Assembly (NCBI GenBank): GCA_965153455.1
Contig: OZ234494.1
Coordinates: forward strand, 8,246,001 to 8,310,000
Source of the DNA: Sphagnum compactum
Taxonomy: Eukaryota > Bryophyta > Sphagnopsida > Sphagnales
Direction: 5' to 3'
DNA: 64,000 nt
Positions 56,517-64,000 of the stretch are shown one piece after another; the stretch's first letter is position 1, and the number at the start of each line of letters is the position of its first letter. The notes under the pieces were generated by a model. The model was not told where the DNA came from and did not search any database. It saw only the letters and a list, made by a program, of their open reading frames with translations. Both the position numbers and the translations under genes were made by a program.

Positions 56517-58554
56517 CATCAATGCTGAAAGGAGGGGTGCAGGTTTGGAAGTGACTGACTTCAGAGAGAAAGAGAGATTGCATGGAGTAACTGGGTATCT
56601 ATCTCATAAGCTTACCATCTGTCTTCGATCCAGACTTGTGTACTTGTTTTGTTTTTGGTGAGCAAGCTTCAATCACATCTGTGGTGTTGTAGAAACAGAA
56701 TGCCTTCCTCAATGAGTCCTGGCAACTCAGCAATTGCAGGGGTATGCTTGAAGCATTCAATGGTCGGAGATATTGGGAGCCATACTGCAATGCCAGCAGG
56801 GTATTGCCTGATGACTCCCAAGGTCTTCCTGCCATGCCATCACCTGACCAAACCCATATCTTTGAATAATATTTGACACCACAATGCCATGTAGAACATC
56901 ACAGTATGTACCCAACACTGAGAGAACATTACAGTATGCACCACCACTGAGGCCCGAGGGCTTCAGTGTATCGTCATCATCATAGCAACTGAACAGACAT
57001 GATTGTGAAATGGAAGAGAATCACAACCAGTTTGAGAGCTAGACTTTTACCATTTTGGAGTTGGCCTGGCAAATGCTCAGGGGAGAGAAGAGAGAAGGAG
57101 TAACTTGCATCAACAACAGTGCGGAGCTTGAAAGTTAGAGCTTCAGTCAAAAGCCACTCATTGTGTTGCCCACTTCCATACACAAAAGGTGGCATAACCC
57201 CAACGTGAAGTGGAACTTTGCCAGTGTTCCATGCCCAAAGCCTTGGACCCTGGCACTTGAGCCTTTGACCTGTTTCCATTGCATGTGCCTTCACCTGCAA
57301 CAGAAGATCCGATTACTGCAATCATTGGCTTTCCATGGGTATCATTCTCACAAGTGAATTTTTGCAAAAAGGTAAAATCTATTTCCCCCAAACAAACCTC
57401 TTCATCATCAGTGTAGATGCCGTCGCTGCTGCGCACCCACAATTCAGAAGGTCCTTGCAGATCAAATGGGAAAATGCTGGTTGAAATGGGACTGGCAACA
57501 AGCAACCAGTTGCCGCTTGTTGTCCTCATCTTATTGACAGTGAGAGAAAAATCTTGGAGAAGAACTAATATAGGATCTAAAAGCACAACAATCTCGGAAT
57601 CTGAAGCTCTTGCTCGCGCTACCATGCTGTGGAACATTGCAGTACCCATGAACCTGCAAAGACATGATGATGTTATAGCACACATGTTGTAGCTTCAGAA
57701 GGTGTTTCCTTTAAGTGTCCCAATGGCTTGCAACAACATCTGTCTGTCCCATGAAGTTTGTCTTGTGGCCCATGAAGGCTTTTGGGTTTGCACCCCAGTT
57801 CATAGATCTTATGCCTCTTTCGAACGACCTTTGCAGATGGAAGCCACACTTGCAAATACAGGATTGCTGAAAAGATGACAGCAGGTTCTAAAATGATCAA
57901 TTCCATAACTCACATCTTTCGAAAGCTCTTGAAATCATGACAAAACACGAAAGGGTTTCTTTCTTTCAGATGGGGGCTTACGTGAACTCAATGTCTGAGT
58001 CAACAGAAACATGAGGTTGAAGAGAACTAGCGAAGGAGATGATAGAAGGATGCCGACCCATGAGGACCACATTAGGGCACGGCTTCAGTCGCAACCATGA
58101 ATGAATAGCCAACTTCTGCCGCACACTCTCAGTGCCTTCAAAAGGAACTGGAGCTGTGTAGAATGTGATGCCACTCTTTCTGATCTCTGTTTTTCCTGAA
58201 AACCAGCCAGCAATCAAGAGAATAAAATTCACATGGCAGTGTGTCCCTGAGCAAATATGGGTGGTTTTTTCTTTTTAGTAGGCGTACTCCAAGTCTGCTG
58301 ATCCAGACTTTGTGCAGCACACATATACATGATTTAACCCTTCAAGGACAATGTTGAGAGGGGAAGAAAAAACAGAAAACCCCAGTGTAAAGAGTACCTC
58401 CAGGGTGCTGCAATTCTGAGTTTCTTCTCTCCTCCTTTTGCACCGCAGGCAAGAGTTGAGTTGCCTTATGAGATAGGAATAGCATCATGAGACCTGCCAT
58501 ACACATCACCGCTTGCATTGCTTGTGACTCCATACCTGTCAATCTGCATGGCAA
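54755..58554 (-). CDS. GT77 nucleotide-sugar transferase, RAY1-like (putative arabinofuranosyltransferase)
   Basis: Nine exons: 58554-58398, 58195-57982, 57653-57398, 57294-57051, 56828-56616, 56430-56093, 55904-55734, 55422-55350 and 55200-54755. All are GT-AG with kept phase; 703 residues from the first Met or 696 from Met8 (58533). A hydrophobic N-terminus (MQAVMCMAGLMMLFL) suggests a type II Golgi anchor. A plant-specific N-terminal domain follows (FYTAPVPFEG, SWLRLKP, VDSDIEFT, MFHSMVARA, WNTGKVPLHVG). The C-terminal GT77 domain has VVGNSYRDLLMSWV, FALDDELYQF, DECHFGT and the metal-binding DVDVYW. Residues NSGFYFA and VLHNNW close the fold. This two-part layout matches Arabidopsis RAY1, which acts on arabinogalactan proteins. 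That match is from memory, so the donor sugar is inferred. The gene looks intact. Confidence 0.82.
56477..56514. repeat. CA microsatellite in glycosyltransferase intron 5
   Basis: About 19 CA dinucleotides between exons 5 and 6, roughly 47 bases from the exon 6 acceptor. Confidence 0.9.
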
Positions 58555-58559
58555 CTTCT

Positions 58560-59180
58560 GACACCCCTAAAAGCAGCAGCAGCAGCAGCTCTCACTCCAG
58601 CTTCATCATCACAATGGAGCAGCTTCCGGAGCTGAAATTCGTTTGTGGGTTGTTCCAGAAACAAAGTCCTCCTCCTTCCTTCATCCCATCAAAGTACCCA
58701 CAAGAAGCGCTACCTTCCAGAAGTCTCAATTCTTTTGCTGTCTTCAGTTCTGAATCTCCACAGCTACCTCCAGCTTGCTCAGATCTGAACAAACCCACCA
58801 CCCAGGAACAATCAAGAATTACAGAAAGATCAAGATCTTTTCATAGAACCGAAAACAAGATCTTTCACAGATTCTTCACAGATTCTTCAAACTGCACACA
58901 GATCCGGAAAAGCGTCTCAGAATCAGACCCCCGCAGAGGCAGTTCCCTTCCCAGGTTTTGGGGAGACCAGATTGTCTGGCGGCATCACTCACCGTGCTTG
59001 CTTGCTTCCTTCACGATTTGCAGCAGCTTTGGTTCCGCAGATTCCACCCCAAGATTCCAGGAACAACCCAGGATTCCGGGAAGCACCAGGGAAGTCTGAA
59101 GGCGATTTGGTCAACGCCTTTGACGGTCATGGGAACACGTTTGCTTTCCTGTCACATCATCCAAAGGTGCCGCCTTTGAT
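58560..59180 (-). promoter_or_regulatory. Upstream region of the glycosyltransferase gene
   Basis: GC content is higher than in the flanking DNA. A CAG/CTG run lies at 58573-58590 and an open plus-strand frame covers 58518-59099. That frame shows no domain and overlaps the gene antisense, so I read this as leader and promoter of the minus-strand gene. A TATA box was not found. Confidence 0.35.
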
Positions 59181-59185
59181 GTAGC

Positions 59186-59710
59186 GTTTTTTTGTTTTTG
59201 GGCGATCCGTAGCCAAAATGGCGATGATCCATAGGAAGATTTAGCCAAATTTGGCTTCGCTACAAGCTACATATGAAAGTGAAAATTTTTAAACATCTTT
59301 CAAAAACTTTGTTTACCCATACTTGAACCAACCATAGGTATATAGCAATGCAATTATTTTTCTTAAAATTTGGTCAAATTTTGGCTATTGAAAAATCTCA
59401 AAAGGCACTTGATTTTAGCACTTTTAAATTTTATAGCCAGCGACAAAAGGTAGATAAAATATTGGAAAAATTTTGTTGAACAGAGAAATTACAACTTAAA
59501 AAATGACATGGTTTTGGACATTTCAATTGCCAAAAGAAAGCAATAAAAGTAGTAAAAATTACTAAATCTACATATTTGGTTTTCAATGTGTAGCCAAAAA
59601 AGAAAAAAGAAAAAAAAGGATGATTAAAGAATTTGTATTTTTTGTATGTTGGCTAAATTTTCCAAGGGATGATTTCCACTTTTTCTACATCTTCCTATGA
59701 ATGAAAAATA
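59186..59710. repeat. Family C copy with an inverted partial core
   Basis: At 59208-59258 the core reads GTAGCCAAAATGGCGATGAT, CCATAGGAAGATTTAGCCAA, ATTTGGCT. The 3' block GGCACTTGATTTTAGCAC follows near 59404. At about 59645-59705 the minus strand again reads GTGGAAATCATCC and AAATTTAGCC, so two cores face each other. Confidence 0.6.
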
Positions 59711-59719
59711 TGAATCATT

Positions 59720-61490
59720 TTCTAAATCTTCATATTTGGTCTTCATCCAACAATGGCAATTTTCTAGTCGATATCAAGCAATGGCCTCCATATCATCATA
59801 ATTGTTTTTTATTATAAATACTCGTAAGTGATTATTTTAAATGCAAGTTGACCTAGTTGCAATGTGGAAATAAAAATTAAAAAAAAGGGTTATGCACAAA
59901 AATTAATTGCAAATAAAAGCAACCCTTCCCTCTTGGTTTGAAAGACAAGTTGCCATGTCTATCATGCATGATGTTGACATAGTCCCACCTACATGAACTT
60001 TCATGGATGAAATAAATTGTTTAACAATGTCTCATGGCTGTACTTCATTTCATCTTTGAATGTCCAGTTTAACTGAAATTGAAAACCTGGAAAACAAATT
60101 CATTAATTAATCAAATTATTTTTAAAAAATGCCAATCCAAATGTCAGGCAACATTGGAAAACCTGAGAAAACAAAAAAAAAATTCCTATTTTTTTGAAGA
60201 AAGAGAAAAAAAGCCAATGCGAACCAAAAATATACATAGAACCAAAAAACAAACACCTCTAGTCAAAAATGAGGGGGGCGGAAGTCAAGTGCAACATAGT
60301 CAAATTGAACATGTAATCAAATAAGACCAAAAAAAATAATTTAAAAAATGAAACCTCCAGTCAAAAATGACATAGGTGTTGACAAATAGAACAGGTAGTC
60401 AAGTTAGGCAACATAAAATTTGACAAGCCTTTTGGGGACACATCAGGTTGTTTGCCAGCTTTGTAACAATTCATGCTCCTAGAACTTTGTTGCAACATGC
60501 ATCAAACACCATCACAGTGGGCAGTATTGCCGGTCTGACAGTATTCTACACACTTGTCCAGTGCTGTTTCCAGTGTAGAGGACATCCCAGGTTTGAAATA
60601 TTGCAAGAACAGAAGGTCAAGAGTGTAGGATAAAGAGAAACATGCAAAGCAGGCAAATGCATACATAGAAGTATATATTCAGGAGCTCAATTAATAGCAT
60701 CCTAAAAGATAACACTTTTGAGTCTTTCTCTAGAGAAAGCCAAATCCAACTCCAATGTTACTAACAGGGTAACTTCATTTTATCTTTTTGATGGTGACAG
60801 TGAACTTGCTTTAATGACTGTTCAGTCTTTCTTGTCATGCACGAATAGAGTGACGCCCAACTCCATCAAAATCACCAGTCACACATGTAATAACATGCAC
60901 ACAAATAGCATGAAAGATGAGACTCCATAAAGACCCTTTGGGGATGATCCCTCCAAAATATGTAATTAATGAGGGTCTTTATTGAGCCGCATCAGCTTCA
61001 TTGCAACCAAAACAACCACATCATTGCCCATATTCACTGCCATCCTACTACTCCCATTAGCCTTGAAGGTTGGCTGCTGTCACTAAACCCTAATTTGCAA
61101 AGGAGAGCAGAGATAAGCTCAGTTAAGTGAATTACTTTCCCACCCTGTCTTCCAACATGAAAGCATAACACTTTTTGATGCAAAACCTGGAACCAAATAC
61201 TTGAGCTTGAAATTAGAACTGCACAGTTGTGGACAAAATAATGACCCCTGTTGCCATAAAGCCTTGAACTGCTCGACTTACTGACTTAGATCTAGAGTTT
61301 TAAAACCAACTAGTATCCAGCATAAAAACCAAATTATGCATCCAATTCTTTGCAGAGCTGCAACATAGCACATGAAAGAGAGTTATGTCCCAGTTGTGCA
61401 ACTTCCATTGTATCAAATGATCCCCCAACACAGCCTCCTCTCAAGCAATGAACTCAGAAAATCACAACCATTTTGCCACCACATATCTAA
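59720..61490. other. Intergenic, no gene seen
   Basis: AT-rich, with a degenerate roughly 100-bp duplication (CTAGTCAAAAATGA near 60257 and CCAGTCAAAAATGA near 60357). The right part includes the 3' UTR of eS19. Confidence 0.5.
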
Positions 61491-61496
61491 AAAAAT

Positions 61497-63040
61497 TTAA
61501 GCAGCAGCAACAGTAATACGCCCTGCAACTTGATCCAAATCCCGCTGTCCGTTGGAGGTGATGCGCCTTCCCCTGTTTTATTGACAAGTCACCAAGTCAG
61601 TTTCACCTTAAACAATACAAACTGCAATCTGCTGACAATATCAACCATATATAGCAGTCAGGAAACCATTAGCCTGGCTTCTAAGGTGATCGATTCTCTA
61701 AGAAAATCTTAGTAACACAACCAAGCCATATTGCCAGTCATGGAAAAGCATTTACCCCTTAGGATCCTTCTCCACTATGTCCAGCCTCTCTAACTGCTTG
61801 AGACAGTCTCTGGCAATGGAACCACTGCTCTTTGCAAAATGAGATGGTCTCACACCATTACTCTTCCGTCCACCATAGATCTTCCGAAAAGCACCCACTC
61901 CAATTCCCTGCCTCAGATAGATCTTCCGTGCCATAGACGCTTTAAACAAAACCACATGCCAACACTCTGTAAGACCTCCCTTCCAACTGAAATTATCACA
62001 TAATAGCTGATTCTCCAAACTGAACAGCCAACCCCAGAGCAAGTTTCCAGAATAATATATTCATAAGTACTGAGAAAATTTCTCAATGCTTTAGGATTTC
62101 AGTCAACCTGGAAAGAATTGAAGAGATGACATTGACAAAAGCTTATGGATATTTCAGATCTTACAAACAACCCAGTAACAATCAACACGCATGAAAAAGA
62201 AGAACACCCCACTGTAAAGAAAAGATGAAAACAAGAACCACGTGACAGAATTGAGGACATCTTGAACGACAGCAACAATTATACACATCTTCATGGACTT
62301 TCAACAGCAACAATGCATATGGCATTGACCACCTACAATAACATACTTCATCAGTTGTCAGCAATTGGTGTAGTTCAATGTCAAGCATTAAGCAACATAC
62401 TGAGATTCTGTCACAAGGGACGCGGTGAGAACAAAATTCAGCCATCATGCTGGCAAGCTCAAAAACCCTAAAAGAGAAAAAGAAGACCCAAGAAAACCCC
62501 AAAAAGAAAGAGGAACACAGAAAGAGAAAAAGAGGTCAGGAATGGAAGAAGGAAAAACAAACATTAACAAATGAAAAGACCAAAAGCAGAGAGAAGAAAA
62601 GAAGAACTCCGGGACAAGAAGAGAGAATCTTCTCAAATAAAAATCCAATGCCTTGATGAGTATGGGAGTGTGAATTCCAGCAGCATACATACCAGCTCTG
62701 ATGTAGTACCAGTCCCCATCATAAGGAGCCAGCTCTTTGAACGTTGCTGTTTTGACAAGATCGGACCATGCTGGAACCTCAATCTGAAAAGCAGCAGCCG
62801 AAGCACAACAACAAAGACATCAATAAGGGTGTGCTCTGCTCGCTACACCATACCACACATATTGTTCACTATAGAAAACCGCAGCTTGCATGCAGACAGA
62901 CATTTGCGCAGCAGTTTGCATCGACACTGATCTTCGATTTCAACGTGACTGACCTTTCCGGAGCGCTTCAAATGGGCTGCATAAGCACGAACGAAGTCAT
63001 GGGAAGGCACGTCCTTCACTGTCTTAGCGGTACTCGCCAT
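61497..63040 (-). CDS. RPS19: 40S ribosomal protein S19 (eS19)
   Basis: Four exons, 63040-62954, 62783-62693, 61939-61756 and 61572-61497, with GT-AG borders and kept phase, encode 145 residues, the normal eS19 length. The N-terminus [20 protein letters not shown], then [20 protein letters not shown] and [20 protein letters not shown], are diagnostic. [33 protein letters not shown] and the C-terminal DLDQVAGRI complete the family. eS19 sits in the head of the small subunit and is needed for 18S rRNA 3' processing. The intron after residue 29 falls at a Lys-Gly-rich turn. It shares a short spacer with eL36 in the opposite direction. Confidence 0.95.
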
Positions 63041-63387
63041 CGCTGCTGCTGCTACGGCGGCCGCTTGCACTCTCCTTCTCTTGTCCCACTCGCACTCTCC
63101 AAAAGAAAAGGCATGTGGACTCACAAGCGAGCTTTTAACTCTAACCCTAATCCAGACTACCATCGCACGGCTCTCGTTGAGGCGACTTCCATCCCACGGC
63201 CCAAATTAAAAACTGTCGTGGATCTGGCGGCCATGGCTGTGCAGAAATTAGGGTAGGCGCTAGGGTTCGATCTTGCTTTCGGTCTGTTGAGGTTTGCGAG
63301 CATTTGCTCCTGCGCCATCGTTCCTTGCATTGGTGGCGAAGGAAGGGAAAGAGGAGACGGGGGTGTTGTTGAAGGTTCTATTGCAAG
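63041..63387. promoter_or_regulatory. Shared bidirectional promoter of eS19 and eL36
   Basis: The two ribosomal protein ATGs lie 347 bases apart, pointing away from each other. The spacer holds a telo-box-like AACCCTAA (63143-63150), more AGGGT words near 63250-63270, and GGCCCA (63198-63203), which is the site II TGGGCC on the minus strand. Telo-box plus site II is the known signature of plant ribosomal protein promoters. Confidence 0.7.
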
Positions 63388-63723
63388 ATGGTGGCGGCTG
63401 CTGCAATGGGGAGCGGCATTGCCGTGGGTTTGCACAAGGGTCATGCCGTGACGAAGCGGGAGATGGCCAAAAGGCCGTCGGCTAACAAGGGGAAGCTGGG
63501 CAAACGCACGTCGCTTGTGCGCAAACTGATCAGGGAGGTGGTTGGATTCGCCCCATACGAGAAGAGGATCACGGAGCTACTCAAAGTCGGAAAGGACAAG
63601 CGGGCACTCAAGGTGGCCAAGAAGAAACTGGGCACCCATTTGCGAGCTAAGCGCAAGAGAGAGGAGATGACCACTGTCCTGCGCAAGATGCGTGCCACTG
63701 GTGGCGCTGACAAGAAAAAGTAG
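63388..63723 (+). CDS. RPL36: 60S ribosomal protein L36 (eL36)
   Basis: A single open frame of 111 codons plus stop, without intron. The N-terminus is slightly extended and Ala/Gly-rich ([15 protein letters not shown]), then [36 protein letters not shown] and [20 protein letters not shown] follow the eL36 family closely. The tail is [12 protein letters not shown], then VLRKMR and a Lys end. eL36 lies near the exit region of the large subunit. Met7 (63406) would give a length nearer the usual, so the true start is one of the two. The intronless form is less common for this gene in plants, but the frame shows no sign of decay. Confidence 0.95.
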   Translation: MVAAAAMGSGIAVGLHKGHAVTKREMAKRPSANKGKLGKRTSLVRKLIREVVGFAPYEKRITELLKVGKDKRALKVAKKKLGTHLRAKRKREEMTTVLRKMRATGGADKKK

Positions 63724-64000
63724 TGAGCTTTTCTCTTTGGAGGTTTTTGCTGGCGCAGAGAGAGGAGTGGAGCTGCTTTTACTTGCAGCAGAAATTCTTT
63801 ACATTGTAGTTCTTTTCTTCATTGGAGGCATTAGGGTTTCTAAAATGTATGTGCTCTATTCTCTCCTGCGGAGTAGAATATTGATGAGTTTTGGAATGAT
63901 GAGTTTTGCTTAGGGTTTGCTATGATTTCACAATCTCTGAGTTAACAATCTTGAACATTCTTCTTCCAGGATTTGCATGTTTTTGGATGTTGGAATATCA
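63724..64000 (+). other. 3' region of eL36
   Basis: A T-rich trailer with no further gene. No canonical AATAAA was seen. Confidence 0.5.

Noticed and set aside
58518-59099. 194-codon plus-strand open frame upstream of the glycosyltransferase
   Set aside because: It overlaps the first exon antisense, has Ser-run low complexity and no domain; better read as leader/promoter DNA.
1-64000. CRISPR array or prokaryotic operon
   Set aside because: Spliced genes and plant repeats throughout; no regular short repeats with unique spacers.

Overview
This is a land-plant nuclear window. The genes have short spliced introns with plant-like junctions, several families are plant-specific (the RAY1-like glycosyltransferase, the plant-type ABCB transporter, the coiled-coil family), and Arabidopsis-type telomere motifs (TTTAGGG) are scattered through AT-rich intergenic DNA. 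I saw no intact LTR retrotransposon. The transposon load is mostly small inverted-repeat elements plus decayed hAT and Tigger/pogo transposases. The species cannot be named from this; a seed-free plant (fern or lycophyte type) is possible but unproven.

Layout. 64-3905 (-): a long coiled-coil protein whose 3' end runs off the left edge. 5344-7374 (-): a wrecked hAT transposase. 8.3-21.4 kb: no convincing cellular gene, but a CACTA-like foldback, an unidentified broken ORF, a 90-bp tandem array, a 1.7-kb degenerate repeat block, a 55-bp minisatellite, two PIF/Harbinger-type elements and a 165-bp duplication. 22262-24460 (+): a four-exon class 3 lipase. 24.5-30.5 kb: repeats only. 30586-39701 (-): a complete 12-exon ABCB transporter. 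40-47 kb: several inverted-repeat elements. 47.9-49.3 kb (+): a Tigger-like transposase pseudogene. 49.3-54.7 kb: repeat-rich, no gene. 54755-58554 (-): a nine-exon GT77 glycosyltransferase resembling RAY1. 61497-63040 (-) and 63388-63723 (+): ribosomal proteins eS19 and eL36, transcribed divergently from one 347-bp spacer.

All exon structures were inferred by hand. Each was checked for splice dinucleotides, codon phase across every junction and continuity of the family motifs. The reconstructed proteins are lipase 502 aa, ABCB about 1355 aa, glycosyltransferase 696-703 aa, eS19 145 aa and eL36 111 aa. The coiled-coil protein is at least 1041 aa.

Most notable signals: two adjacent GC-AG introns in the ABCB gene, one of them made almost entirely of a dispersed palindromic repeat found three more times in the window; an intron-borne two-copy inverted-repeat family with a nested copy of its terminus; a perfect 48-bp foldback just upstream of the ABCB promoter; and a 92-bp satellite in an ABCB intron whose single units lie elsewhere in the window. 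I found no operon-like or defence-like novel system. The novelty is in the repeat families and their relation to introns.
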